Shown piece after piece: positions 1 to 10,019 of a stretch of 64,000 bases of DNA. The position numbers were made by a program, and so were the translations under genes. The DNA is taken from positions 17,856,001 through 17,920,000 of the forward strand of contig CM060200.1 in assembly GCA_030562195.1 (NCBI GenBank). The letters run 5' to 3'. The notes under the pieces are model-generated. The model did not search any database, was not told the DNA's origin, and saw only the letters and a program-made list of their open reading frames with translations. Source of the DNA: Nipponacmea schrenckii (lineage: Eukaryota > Mollusca > Gastropoda > Lottiidae). Every line of letters begins with the position of its first letter. Position 1 is the stretch's first letter.

Positions 1-360
1 ATAGCAAATATTTCTGCTTGATATCGCTAAGGTCTAATTCCATTTTAGAGTAAAACTTTTTGGTCTTTCTCTCATCTGTATAAGAATGATAAAACGAATT
101 GTTATATTTGGGCTCGAATTCCAAATACGACATTCGAATGTGTAACTTGCTGCTGTAAACACTCCATTTTCTGAGTATATGAAGAGAAATGAAGGCTTTG
201 AAATAGTATATAAATATTCTTTTCTAAAAATGCATTCATTAAATGACGATTTCAGAACAATACATTAAAATCCATTTTTATCAGCCGCAACCAACTTGGC
301 AAATACATCAAAATCTGTTTTTTCCTCATAGAAACACGGATATTTCTGAAACTAACTGAG

Positions 361-612
361 TTATGATCTAGCACATTCTTTCTTCCTCGGAATTAAATAT
401 TTTGTTGCACATTTTACAGTTTTTTCCCCAATTAGCAGCGGTGGTCCATCACAATTAGAGTTATTTGTAACGTACCTTGAGATATATGTCCATCTATTTG
501 GAGTGCTTTTATTAAAATGTTTGGTTGCAAAAAGAAGAGATTTCAGTTGCAAAAAATGTATCTGATAAAGCATCCTATATCCTATATACACGAATCCACT
601 TCTGATTTCCAT
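361..612 (-). pseudogene. Frameshifted copy of unknown minus-strand ORF (relative of 11659-11955)
   Basis: The translation of 83 residues matches the first ~70 residues of the minus-strand frame at 11659-11955, then diverges because one T is missing from a T run near 402. I do not recognise the family. A good donor (CAAG then GTACGT) lies inside the frame, so the real exon may end there and the rest may be intronic. It is either a degraded duplicate or a shadow of a non-coding repeat. Confidence 0.3.
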
Positions 613-743
613 GGTGTAGAGAAGAAGTCAAATTAAAAGTCTATCCAATCTCAACTTTGTTTTATTTTGTAACCCTAAATAGGCTGCGCATCAAATTTAA
701 CGCATCATTTTGAATCTTATTAAAATACGTAATTTTGCAACAA

Positions 744-907
744 AAATGACGTCGGAAAAGTTGCAAATGAGTTGTTATGGTGAAAAGGTTGACCGTCAAT
801 CAATGACGTTAATTCGAAAATACGTTGTTATGGTTAAAGAAAAACAGTCAATAGCCCTTTCAAAAAAAAGTAAAGTTGTTGTCGGCAACACTCCGAAAGA
901 GATTCAG
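744..907 (+). CDS. Unknown basic ORF fragment, copy 1
   Basis: An ATG at 744 opens a Lys-rich frame (MTSEKLQMSCYGEK...) that is conserved in the second copy at about 12083-12245 with almost no change. In copy 1 the frame is cut at 908 by the start of an inserted element. No known domain is recognised. Conservation may simply reflect recent duplication, so coding status is uncertain. Confidence 0.3.
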
Positions 908-1060
908 GGCCCTGTTTCACAAAGACTTAACTTAAGATTATCTTAGCTAAGATAGAATTTTAAGTTTAAGCATTTCCCGTTTCACGAAGCGCGATTTTAA
1001 CTTAAAATCTCATCTTATTGAATTTTAGTTAAAATCATTTTTTTAACATGGTAAGCGACC
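908..1060 (+). mobile_element. Putative left end of a PIF/Harbinger-like DNA transposon
   Basis: Comparison of the two duplicated blocks shows that foreign sequence starts at 908-909 in copy 1. It opens GGCCCTGTTTCACAAAG and repeats a related motif, CCGTTTCACGAAGCGCG, about 75 bases later. From memory, this resembles animal Harbinger-type termini. The first gene inside (1109-1828) is a Myb/SANT-like DNA-binding protein, the usual partner of a Harbinger transposase. The right end is not visible and may fall in the gap at 1850-2349 or beyond, so the element call is an inference. Confidence 0.5.
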
Positions 1061-1108
1061 TTGCGTCGACGCATTTCAAACTTCCGGTACGGTATAGCCG
1101 ACGATAAA

Positions 1109-1828
1109 ATGGCTACTGAGAAAAAGTCCGAGAAGCCCCGTCAACCAAACTGGATATCCAGAGAGGAAATCGCGCTTATTCAAGCTTATGTTGAACGAGC
1201 CGATCAGCTTGAGGGAGAGTTCTCTGGGTGTGGGGTTGGTGGGGTCTCTTCCGTGTCGAAAGATGCTGCTTGGGCCCAGATAGGCGAAATCGTCAACAGG
1301 TTAGTTTTGTTTTGATTTGTTTATTGTTTATATTTATGTAGGCCCTAGATCGAGACGTAGATCTAAATGTCAAATTATTACGATTTTTTTGAAAACTAAT
1401 AAAACCGTGCCCATTCTAATTTTAACATTAGGCCTAACCTAAACGTAATATTATCCTCAATATGGCTCTCAGAATTTTTGATTGTTCAGTAAGCTTAGGT
1501 GTAGTCTACAGTAGGCTAGCCTCGATCTAGTTCTAGTAGGCCCAGAGAAAGTTGATTAGCCTATTAGCGTATAGGATAGGGCCTATTGATTCAGAATTCT
1601 AAAGTACCGATACTAGCCTAGGCCTAGCCAGGCCTAGCCTAGATCACACTCACAGTTTAATAGGCCTCAGTTTAATAGGCCTAGGATCCTTCAAAAAATT
1701 AGACCTAGCAAATTGATGGGTTTTTTTTTTCACCATTTTACTCTTTATAATTTATATTTTCAGCATAGCCTATGTATCCCGGTCGCTTGAGCAGCTCAAG
1801 AAAAAAGTGGCTCAAATTAAATGCTCAG
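1109..1828 (+). CDS. Myb/SANT-like (zeste-type) DNA-binding protein, two exons, partial
   Basis: Exon 1 runs from an ATG at 1109 to 1299 and exon 2 from 1764 to 1828; introns follow GT-AG and the reading phase (2) is kept across the join. The joined protein begins MATEKKSEKPRQPNW and has the layout of the trihelix Myb/SANT-like domain: NWISREE at the first helix, KDAAWAQIGEIVN at the second, and RSLEQLKKKVAQIK at the recognition helix. The last motif (xxxEQLKKKW-like) is typical of the Harbinger-associated and zeste/Myb families. The expected Trp after KKK is Val here. A good donor follows at 1829, after which the gene runs into the gap, so the C-terminus is missing. The family normally binds transposon ends and carries the transposase into the nucleus. 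Confidence 0.72.
1300..1763 (+). other. Intron of the Myb/SANT-like gene, rich in GCCTAGGCC-type motifs
   Basis: The intron has a GT donor at 1300 and a T-rich tract ending in CAG at 1761-1763. It contains many short GGCCTAGG-like palindromic words between about 1500 and 1690. I see no coding sequence in it. Confidence 0.6.
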
Positions 1829-1849
1829 GTAAGAAGACATTTTAAACAT

Positions 1850-2349
1850 NNNNNNNNNNNNNNNNNNNNNNNNNNNNNNNNNNNNNNNNNNNNNNNNNNN
1901 NNNNNNNNNNNNNNNNNNNNNNNNNNNNNNNNNNNNNNNNNNNNNNNNNNNNNNNNNNNNNNNNNNNNNNNNNNNNNNNNNNNNNNNNNNNNNNNNNNNN
2001 NNNNNNNNNNNNNNNNNNNNNNNNNNNNNNNNNNNNNNNNNNNNNNNNNNNNNNNNNNNNNNNNNNNNNNNNNNNNNNNNNNNNNNNNNNNNNNNNNNNN
2101 NNNNNNNNNNNNNNNNNNNNNNNNNNNNNNNNNNNNNNNNNNNNNNNNNNNNNNNNNNNNNNNNNNNNNNNNNNNNNNNNNNNNNNNNNNNNNNNNNNNN
2201 NNNNNNNNNNNNNNNNNNNNNNNNNNNNNNNNNNNNNNNNNNNNNNNNNNNNNNNNNNNNNNNNNNNNNNNNNNNNNNNNNNNNNNNNNNNNNNNNNNNN
2301 NNNNNNNNNNNNNNNNNNNNNNNNNNNNNNNNNNNNNNNNNNNNNNNNN
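1850..2349. other. Assembly gap (500 N)
   Basis: Exactly 500 undetermined bases, the conventional size for a gap of unknown length. The rest of the Myb/SANT-like gene and possibly the upstream exons of receptor gene A could be hidden here. Confidence 0.99.
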
Positions 2350-2504
2350 CTATAACAGATATAAACTTCATCCAATCGACAACGGATATAAACTTCATCT
2401 ACCCTGCTACAATTAAAACTATTAATAATCACACGAGAGATATAGACAAGGTCGAAAATAGCTATCCATCTTGTAAGTTCAATTTACATGTATATATTTG
2501 TATA

Positions 2505-2594
2505 TATTGTTATTTTAATGTTAATATTAGATTATAAATGATACCTCTGTTTTAGTACCTGTGATAGTAGGCTGTACTGTTGGTGGTGTAGTTT
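2505..2594 (+). repeat. Truncated TM-exon repeat unit of gene A, left of the inserted gene
   Basis: This segment matches the intron end, 3' splice site and first 39 nt of the gene A transmembrane exon at 6371-6440. The acceptor TTTTAG precedes exon-like sequence starting at 2556. It breaks off after 2594, where unrelated sequence leading to the 908-residue gene begins. The same unit recurs at about 6210-6312 and 6310-6440, so the big gene lies between tandem copies. Confidence 0.8.
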
Positions 2595-2624
2595 GTAGGA
2601 CTATATATCGTGGGTTACCGCTTG

Positions 2625-2935
2625 AAACCTCGTATATGCAAAATTTGTTCATTTTGACTTTTTGGTATCATTTTAAAGCTCGTAAAAGCGCCGATCGAAT
2701 GGTAAAAACCTCGTAACTGTATCTCTCTTATAAATAGCCCTTACATCACAGTTAAATAGCACGGATAAGACCTATCAGCATTAAAACCTCGGATAATATT
2801 ATACGTGTTTTTATCTCTTAACTCCTTTAAAAAAAATCCTGAAACCTACTCCAAAACCTCGTATAATATTATACGTGGTTTTAAGTCGATATATCTGCTA
2901 AATAAATCTATACTATACGAGGTTTTAATTTTAAG
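2625..2935. repeat. Palindromic AAACCTCGTATAAT repeat cluster
   Basis: The words AAACCTCGTA or AAACCTCGGATAATATTATACG appear at least four times, with an inverted copy (TACGAGGTTTTAA) near 2915. Such inverted, repeated words near the edge of an element are typical of subterminal transposase-binding repeats, which is an inference here. Confidence 0.5.
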
Positions 2936-3428
2936 TCATGTGATAATAACACCACAAGGTCAAACGACGGAGCCTGTAGCAGTTTTGAAATTTCAACAAT
3001 CAATAAAGGTAATTCTTATTTTATTAACGTGAGACCACACATTAACTGCCAATTATCAAATTTACCTGTAGCCTATTCTGTAAAATAAATATTGTTATTC
3101 CAAAATCATTAATTGTCTCTAACCACAGAAACCTCCGAGGCCTTGTGTGTTTGTCTAAATTTTGTAAAACTTTCAGTTGTAAACTGCTATAGCATTATGT
3201 ATTTACATGTATAGGCTCATGCAATAAACCTATACAATACAATACAAATGACGTTTACTGAAAATATTGTTTTCTCATGCTCAAGAGATAGCCGTGTGAA
3301 TAATTTTAAGAATAAAATAAATGGGGTAGCCGTGTTTATCTAATTCTTCTGCTTTTAATGATATCCTAATGTTCTGAAGCATAATCCCTGTATGCTAATC
3401 TTTAATTTTATATTTTGCAGCTGCCATC

Positions 3429-6155
3429 ATGATTAAAAAGAAATATTACAGTAGAGGTATGTTAATGGTAAACTTGGCTACTGAAAGAGCAAACAATTCA
3501 GCTAAATGTAATCTTTCGCAAACCAACTCTACCAAAAGTAGTACTTCGCCATTCAAAGCTACCAAAAGTAATCCTTCGCCATTCAAAGCCACCAAAAGTA
3601 GTCCTCCTTCGCCATTCAAAGTTACCAAAAGTAATCCTTTGCCCACCGAGGAGACCAAAAGTAATCTTCTTCCGACCAATACTTCAAACACATTTCAGCT
3701 TGCAAATTTCACTTATCAAAATCAAAACCAAATGATTCCAATGTGTAGTTATCAAAACCAGTCGACTTGTTATACTTACCAAAACCCATCTTATACCATG
3801 TCTTCTCTTGAAAATCAATCTGCTTACACACATCTGGAACCTTCAGAGTCTACTTACCATAATCAAAATCAGGATAGTGCAATGTTTGGAGTACCTTCTT
3901 ACAAAAACCAACCAGCATTGATACCCGCAAACCAGAATCTGATGTTTTCCATCAATCATAATCCGAATAAGATCTCTACTGATGAAATTCAACGTCATTC
4001 CACAACAGAGTCGAATTTCTGTGCACCCAATGAACTAGATTCAACAGGTAAAATTAGTTACCTTGAGCTACTAGAGGAAGCATCGAAACCAACTACAATG
4101 TCTTCTTACCACTCCCCGCTTGAGCAATCAACATTCCACGATTACTTTGAAAACATAGAAGGAACATCAAAATCAACGTCGACAGCATCTGATAATACGA
4201 TATCTATTCTCGAAGAAACTTTGCCTGTTGAAGATAACCCGGAAGTACTTGATATATATCTATTGTCTAATGCTATTTTCGGTGATGAAGAATTTGGTGA
4301 TGAAAACGGTGACAATTCAACTGATACATTGCAGAATATAACTACAACGGAAACACCTACAGTCGAAACAGACACGTCTTGTTCCAAAGATAACTCTGAT
4401 GGGACTGAAGATGAATCTGTTCAAGTCGTTAATAAGGCGAAGAGAAAGAGAAGCATAGTGAGTAATAAAGAAGAATGGATTACAGTAAAGAACAAACAGT
4501 TAAGAATGGAGGGTAAAACCTATAAAAGTTATAAAAAGGATAAACAAACTGGCAAATGCAAACTAGTTGGCAGAAATGAGAGAACTTTGGGATTGAGATG
4601 TAACTCTAAAACATGCCAGGCGTCTAAAATAAGGCACTGTGATAAATTACAAGATATTGATAGGCAGGAATTACATGACACTTTCTGGAAAACAATGGAC
4701 TGGGGTCAACGGAAGGTTTACGTAGCATCTCTGGTACATTATTATCAAACAGAACATAATGGGCGCCGAAAAGGAACATTTCGCTATACCATTAGAGTTG
4801 GAGATAAACATTTAATAGTATGTAAAAATATGTTTCTGAGCACATTTGGTCTTAAAGAATGGTCGGTTCGAAACTGGGTAATGAACGCTACAGAATCACA
4901 TGGAATGAAAGAACGTGAGGGAACCCGAAAACAAACTGGAGACACTCCGAAAGCCAACAAACTAAAACGCAACATTGCTAACGAATTCCTAGATTCCTTA
5001 CCCAAATTACCCTCGCATTATTCTCGCAAGGATTCATCAAAAGAATACTTAGAGACAGGCATTGAAAGTAAAACTCAATTGGATAACCTATTTCAAGATT
5101 ATTGTTCTGGTAGGGGGGTTAAGGTTTCAAAGCAAGTTCTTGATAACGCTCTAAAAACAAAAAACATTGGAATAGGAAAACCAAAGAAAGACCAATGTAA
5201 CGTTTGCATTGGTTATAAACATGGTAATGTTTCTGAATCAGAATATACAACTCACATCCAAAGAAAAGAAGAAGCTAAAATAGAAAAAGAAAACGACAAG
5301 AAAAAAGCATTAGAAGATGGTAGTGGGTTAGTTGTTTTAACCATGGATCTGCAAGTAGTATTATTAGCTCCCAAACTATTTGCTAACGCAAATTATTACA
5401 AAACAAAACTTACTTGCCACAATTTCACAACTTATGACTTGTCTACTAGGGATGTCTGGTGTTATTTCTGGCACGAAGGTCAAGGAGAAGTTACAAGTAA
5501 CAATTTTACATCATGCATCATAAACAGAGTACAATCCATCATAGAAAAAAGTGAAACACCACCTAAGATCATAATTTTGTATAGTGACGGTTGCTGCTAC
5601 CAAAATAGAAACAACACATTATCGAATTCTTTGCTAAATCTATCAGTTACCACAGGAGTTACTATCATTCAAAAGTTTTTAGAGAAAGGTCATACGTGGA
5701 TGGAAGTGGATTCTGTCCACTCTTCAATTGAAAACAAACTCCGTAATCGTGAAGTATTTTGGCCTGCTGAATACGTAAATATATTTCAATCCGCAAGGAA
5801 AGATCTGAGATATCATGTTCAATGTATCGACCATACTTTTTTCAGAAATTTTTCAAAATTTTCATACGTAAGCAGTATAAGACCCGGATCAGTAGCTGGT
5901 GATCCAACTGTCACTGACATCAGAGCATTAAAGTATACTCCAGATATGAAAATACAATTCAAATTACTACTTTCGGACGAATGGAAGATATTACCAAGAA
6001 GAATTAATACCCAAGTTCAACCGAAACCAACTAGTCTTTATCGTCATCCCATTCCAATTAAAAAATCAAAATGGCAACATTTGCAGGAATTAAAGATGAT
6101 GCTACCAAAGGATTACCATCAGTTTTACGATGAGATTCCTCATAATGACGAATAA
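3429..6155 (+). CDS. 908-residue DDE-like (DUF7869-type) protein, probable transposase or transposase-derived
   Basis: An uninterrupted frame of 908 residues. A polypyrimidine tract and CAG end at 3420, nine bases before the ATG, so there is probably a spliced 5' UTR exon upstream. Residues 1-330 are low-complexity, rich in Asn, Ser, Thr and Gln, and begin with four copies of a PFKATKSNPS-like repeat. KAKRKRS at about 337-343 is a likely nuclear localisation signal. The C-terminal half resembles the large eukaryotic family I know as DUF7869, which has an RNase H-like layout: TMDLQ (D640), YSDGC (D720), then GHTWMEVDSVHSSIE (H755, E759, D761, H764). The D640-D720-E759/D761 spacing fits a DDE/DDD catalytic triad. 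A Cys-rich stretch (CNSKTCQASKIRHC) around residues 396-409 and CNVC around 594-597 could bind zinc. The intact frame suggests recent activity or selection. The family name is from memory. Confidence 0.75.
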   Translation: MIKKKYYSRGMLMVNLATERANNSAKCNLSQTNSTKSSTSPFKATKSNPSPFKATKSSPPSPFKVTKSNPLPTEETKSNLLPTNTSNTFQLANFTYQNQNQMIPMCSYQNQSTCYTYQNPSYTMSSLENQSAYTHLEPSESTYHNQNQDSAMFGVPSYKNQPALIPANQNLMFSINHNPNKISTDEIQRHSTTESNFCAPNELDSTGKISYLELLEEASKPTTMSSYHSPLEQSTFHDYFENIEGTSKSTSTASDNTISILEETLPVEDNPEVLDIYLLSNAIFGDEEFGDENGDNSTDTLQNITTTETPTVETDTSCSKDNSDGTEDESVQVVNKAKRKRSIVSNKEEWITVKNKQLRMEGKTYKSYKKDKQTGKCKLVGRNERTLGLRCNSKTCQASKIRHCDKLQDIDRQELHDTFWKTMDWGQRKVYVASLVHYYQTEHNGRRKGTFRYTIRVGDKHLIVCKNMFLSTFGLKEWSVRNWVMNATESHGMKEREGTRKQTGDTPKANKLKRNIANEFLDSLPKLPSHYSRKDSSKEYLETGIESKTQLDNLFQDYCSGRGVKVSKQVLDNALKTKNIGIGKPKKDQCNVCIGYKHGNVSESEYTTHIQRKEEAKIEKENDKKKALEDGSGLVVLTMDLQVVLLAPKLFANANYYKTKLTCHNFTTYDLSTRDVWCYFWHEGQGEVTSNNFTSCIINRVQSIIEKSETPPKIIILYSDGCCYQNRNNTLSNSLLNLSVTTGVTIIQKFLEKGHTWMEVDSVHSSIENKLRNREVFWPAEYVNIFQSARKDLRYHVQCIDHTFFRNFSKFSYVSSIRPGSVAGDPTVTDIRALKYTPDMKIQFKLLLSDEWKILPRRINTQVQPKPTSLYRHPIPIKKSKWQHLQELKMMLPKDYHQFYDEIPHNDE

Positions 6156-6209
6156 AGCAACCAATATTGGACAAAATATAATTTTAGTGGTAATTAAATT
6201 GATGTTATT

Positions 6210-6370
6210 AAAGTTTTATATTTGTTCTGAAAATTAAGTTAATATTAGATTATAAATGATATCTCTGTTTTAGTATCTGTGATAGTAGGCTGTACTGTTA
6301 GTGGTGTAGTTTTAGTATATATTGTTATTTTAATGTTAATATTAGATTATAAATGATATCTCTGTTTTAG
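6210..6370 (+). repeat. Tandem TM-exon repeat units just upstream of the gene A TM exon
   Basis: Two tandem units of about 95 bases share a TATTGTTATTTTAATG-type intron part, the acceptor TTTTAG and the start of the TM exon. The exon-like part of the first unit starts at 6274 and continues as intron after about 40 bases; the second unit continues into the complete TM exon. In the TM-exon frame the truncated unit reads a hydrophobic segment (VIVGCTVSGVVLVYIVILM) and then stops shortly after, at a TGA. Confidence 0.8.
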
Positions 6371-7142
6371 TACCTGTGATAGTAGGCTGTACTGTTGGTG
6401 GTGTAGTTTTGGTATGTTTAGTGGTTGTTATAGTGATATGGTAAGTACATGTATAAAAGATGTCTATGATGGTATAAACTAAATATATCCCGTATTAGAT
6501 GTATTAAAGATAATTATTATAATTATATCTACTTTTATTATTTCTTTCAGCTCCCTGAAACGAAGAAAACAGAAAGGTCAGACAGACCAGAATTTATCAG
6601 ATCAGAATCTAACTGATGGAAATCTTTACTCTAACAATATTTATGATAATTCCAGTCCAACTCAACATCAGAATACAGTGGATAGGAATAGTTATTCCGA
6701 CTGTTATGATCATATACCTAATGATTCCCTTCAAATTAGAAACAAGAACCAGGTGATGATGATGTCAAACAACAACACAGATTCACTAGATAATGATGAT
6801 TACTCTAAATATGGAGAAACTGCCTTGGAACATTACGAACGTGTTCCGGATCAACTCGAACATGTTCCAGAACAACTCGAAAATATTCTAGAACAACCTG
6901 AACATGTTCCAGAACAACCTGAACATGTTCCGAATACTGAAGTAGAGTATGCAGTTGTTCAGAAAAAGCCAAAGAAAAATACGAATCAAGACAAAGCATT
7001 CGAACTCAACAAGAGTGGAAATAAAAAGATTGTACATGATGATTATGAAAATGTACCGAAAGATAACCTGAATCTAAAACGAGAAATGAACAGAATTGTG
7101 GGACCTAAAGGTGACGATTATACTCTGGTTAATAAATATTAA
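6371..7142 (+). CDS. Gene A: type I receptor, transmembrane and cytoplasmic-tail exons (partial)
   Basis: The TM exon is 6371-6440 (70 nt, acceptor TTTTAG, donor GTAAGT) and the tail exon 6551-7142; phases 1-2 and 2 are the same as in gene C. The TM exon encodes PVIVGCTVGGVVLVCLVVVI. The tail starts SLKRRKQKGQ, the positive stop-transfer side, and is 196 residues long. It has a degenerate repeat of EHVPEQPEHVPEQ units, then three Tyr motifs: VEYAVVQKKPKK (ITIM-like), DDYENV and DDYTLVNKY at the very end. The end RIVGPKGDDYTLVNKY is nearly identical to gene C. The gene is presumably a single-pass receptor whose tail binds SH2 proteins when phosphorylated. The signal peptide, ectodomain and stalk exons are not visible upstream; they may be in the gap or outside the window. 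Confidence 0.78.
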
Positions 7143-7435
7143 ATTTGGACAATTTGTTGAATTGTTGGTAGTGTGTGTACAGGGATTCTTTTTCGTTCAC
7201 TGATCATGTTGAAGTACAATTCGCTTATGATTCAACAATTATGCGAGCGTGTTTTGACTCTGTTCAGGGAGGTTTTTAAATTATTTTGAAACGTCTATAC
7301 TGAACCTAGTGACTGAAGGAAACCAATACAACTGTCTGTTTCAGATTATCAGAATGTGCGAGCGTGTTTGGAGATTAATGCTACGATTCGGGAAGGTTCT
7401 AATTATGTTGATAGTAACTCTATTGGCCTGTCTTT

Positions 7436-8580
7436 AATACAGAGTTATGATATATAACTAACAAGAGACTCGTCCTCTTTACCATAATAATATATATCAA
7501 CCATATATTCTTTATAATAGTAATTGGTAGTATGATAATAGACCTGTGTTTAATATATTACTAACGATAGACTCGTCCTCTCTACCATAATAATATATAT
7601 CAACCATATATTCTTTATATTAGTAATTGGTAGTATGATAATAGACCTGTGTTTAATATATTACTAACATGAGACTCGTCCTCTCTACCATAATAATAAT
7701 ATATATCAACCATATATTCTTTATATTAGTAATTGGTAGTATGATAATAGACCTGTGTTTAATATATTACTAACGAGAGACTCGTCCTCTCTACCATAAT
7801 AATATATATCAACCATATATTCTTTATATTAGTAATTGGTAGTATGATAATAGACCTGTGTTTAATATATTACTAACGATAGACTCGTCCTCTCTACCAT
7901 AATAATATATATCAACCATATATTCTTTATATTAGTAATTGGTAGTATGATAATAGACCTGTGTTTAATATATTACTAACATGAGACTCGTCCTCTCTAC
8001 CATAATAATATATATCAACCATATATTCTTTATATTAGTAATTGGTAGTATGATAATAGACCTGTGTTTAATATATTACTAACGAGAGACTCGTCCTCTC
8101 TACCATAATATTATATATCAACCATATATTCTTTATATTAGTAATTGGTAGTATGATAATAGACCTGTGTTTAATATATTACTAACATGAGACTCGTCCT
8201 CTCTACCATAATAATATATATCAACCATATATTCTTTATATTAGTAATTGGTAGTATGATAATAGACCTGTGTTTAATATATTACTAACGAGAGACTCGT
8301 CCTCTCTACCATAATAATGATAATATATATCAACCATATATTCTTTATATTAGTAATTGGTAGTATGATAATAGACCTGTGTTTAATATATTACTAACGA
8401 TAGACTCGTCCTCTCTACCATAATAATATATATCAACCATATATTCTTTATATTAGTAATTGGTAGTATGATAATAGACCTGTGTTTAATATATTACTAA
8501 CGATAGACTCGTCCTCTCTACCATAATAATATATATCAACCATATATTCTTTATATTAGTAATTGGTAGTATGATAATAA
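7436..8580. repeat. 103-bp minisatellite, about 11 copies
   Basis: The unit contains GACTCGTCCTCTCTACCATAA and a TTAGTAATTGGTAGTATGATA part; the period is about 103 bases (for example 7471 to 7574). The bases just before GACTCGTCC vary as AAG, GAT, ATG, GAG, GAT, ATG, GAG, ATG, GAG, GAT, GAT, suggesting higher-order units of three. It starts some 300 bases after the gene A stop codon. No coding frame runs through it. Confidence 0.93.
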
Positions 8581-8589
8581 TAACTAGGT

Positions 8590-8720
8590 TTTATGGAATA
8601 ACAATTACGGTACAGAGTTTATTTATTCTGCGACGTTTCAACAAGTGTTCTCTTGTCGTTATCAAGCAGGATGATGAATATTAACAAAATAAGCTACGGT
8701 TGACATGTATTGCTGGCGAT
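8590..8720 (-). other. Conserved-looking retroelement terminal motif
   Basis: On the minus strand a GATAACGACAAGAGAACAC stretch is followed by TTGAAACGTCGCAGAATAA and AACTCTGTACC. This layout (short stem, GAAACGT, AATAAA) resembles 3' ends I associate with Penelope-like or similar elements. No coding sequence for such an element is seen nearby, so it is only a fragment, tentatively called. Confidence 0.3.
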
Positions 8721-9056
8721 TAGGTGAGAACGCTGGTTTTGAAACCCGTTCGGGTTTCAGCCAATTTTTAGACTAGAATCTGTGTTTCCCAATAACGAAA
8801 ATAATGTTAAAAATATAACTACATATAGCCTATAGATACAATAAGAATGAAGTCATTAATAGAAGAGATTAGATACATAGAGAATTGACATAACATGGGT
8901 TCATGGGGTAAATCAAAGAGTTTGTATTTTTATGGTAAATACCCCTTGGTACGAGCCTATCGACAGTTGTCACAACCTTCTCAGGGTTCCCTCCCTTTAC
9001 CAAATCATCAACCTTGATATCATGTATAAGGCTATGAAATTCTCACTTCAAGTCCA

Positions 9057-9131
9057 TATTTACATCACCATATGTACATCACCATATTTACATCACCATA
9101 TTTACATCACCATATTTACATCACCATATTT
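9057..9131. repeat. 14-bp microsatellite (TTTACATCACCATA)
   Basis: About five head-to-tail copies of TTTACATCACCATA, one with a G for T. Short open frames through it come only from the repeat. Confidence 0.9.
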
Positions 9132-9170
9132 GGACCGCAATTCATCCCGAAGTTCTTCCACCAGCAGCCT

Positions 9171-10017
9171 CTATCTATAATCTATTCTGATTCTTCGATG
9201 CGTGCACTCAATCAGAATGTGTTTCTTTGTCAGACGAACCTGGTAGTGCTGGTTGAGGCTCTCGCTTGAGTAGATAACAATTGGTAAGGTGTGTATGACT
9301 TGCTGAGAGCGACACATAACAACTTCATTTCTCCTGTTGGCACCATAGGAGGATGACAAATCTCCCAAGACAGGCTTGATGGCATGAAGATCTGCAGCAT
9401 CCATTTTTCTGCCATCGTTGCAAAATAAAGACTTAAAGTCGGTGTAAGGCAAGGAAAAGGGGGAGAAAGGCTTCTGGCTGATCATTCCCCCGTATGTCCA
9501 TGTGACTGGGGAGCCAACAATGTCCTTTTTAGGCCCATAGAGCATGTAAACAAGTGCGATTATTGGGTGCACAAGCTGGATGTTATGAATAGCTTGTAAA
9601 GCGGACAAAGAATCAGAATAGAAAATACCTTTTGTTTAATGATGAGGATTGGAACAACTCGAGTGTCTGCAAAATGGCAACGAGTTCTGTTGTGAAAATA
9701 GAGGCTGCTGGTGGAAGAGATACAGACAGGACTTCGGATGACGTAACTGTCGCGGCTGCCACCTTTCACTATCCTTAGACCCATCTGTATAGAAAGGAGT
9801 ATAATTCAAGAAATGTAGACTTAAAGACGATAGAGCTTGTCTGTGATTTCTTATTGCTTGATAGACTAAAGTCTATCTGAACTGGAGCAATTGACCACGG
9901 TGGAGTTGTGGTCATTATGAAGTCCGCAATACTGTCGTGGCTTATACCAGCCGCTGACATAAGGGGTTGAATGCGGACTCCAAAAGAAGAAATTGCACGG
10001 GGCTTGGCCTCGTACAT
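9171..10017 (-). pseudogene. Degenerate LINE fragment: RNase H domain and C-terminus
   Basis: Minus-strand frames, broken by several shifts, follow the C-terminal half of an I/Jockey-group retrotransposon ORF2. QIDFSLSSNKKSQTSS precedes the RNase H region and is shared with the fragment at 25041-25364. FADTRVVPI and SLSALQAI resemble RNase H motif regions, and the end HILIECTHRRIR fits the C-terminal His/Cys segment. The frames at 9775-10017, 9560-9784 and 9171-9608 are pieces of this one relic. Confidence 0.6.
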
Positions 10018-10019
10018 TT

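Larger units (their letters stand above)
1..908. repeat. Duplicated block, copy 1 (pair with 11333-12245)
   Basis: This stretch is nearly identical, in the same orientation, to 11333-12245. Base 1 aligns with 11333, and identity stops abruptly after the shared GATTCAGG at 901-908, where copy 1 runs into a different sequence that looks like a transposon end. The window begins inside the block, so its left edge is unknown. It contains a minus-strand reading frame (361-612) and a plus-strand reading frame (from about 710) that both recur in copy 2. A one-base deletion in the T run near 402 breaks the minus frame here relative to copy 2. It may be a duplicated gene fragment or part of an uncharacterised mobile element. 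Confidence 0.85.
2595..6235 (+). mobile_element. Probable transposable element inserted among gene A TM-exon repeats
   Basis: The segment sits between copies of the gene A TM-exon repeat and is unrelated to it. Its left part (about 2620-2940) holds several copies of a palindromic word, AAACCTCGTATAATATTATACG, in both orientations. Its centre is the 908-residue DDE-like gene. I find no clear terminal inverted repeats or poly(A), so the class is not settled. An alternative is that a host gene moved here by duplication. Confidence 0.55.

Noticed and set aside
1772..2432. Open frames of about 190-214 residues on both strands
   Set aside because: They run through the 500-N gap and have no real sequence inside.
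8932..9269. Small plus-strand frames with repeated Tyr-Leu-His-His
   Set aside because: They are produced by the 14-bp TTTACATCACCATA microsatellite.
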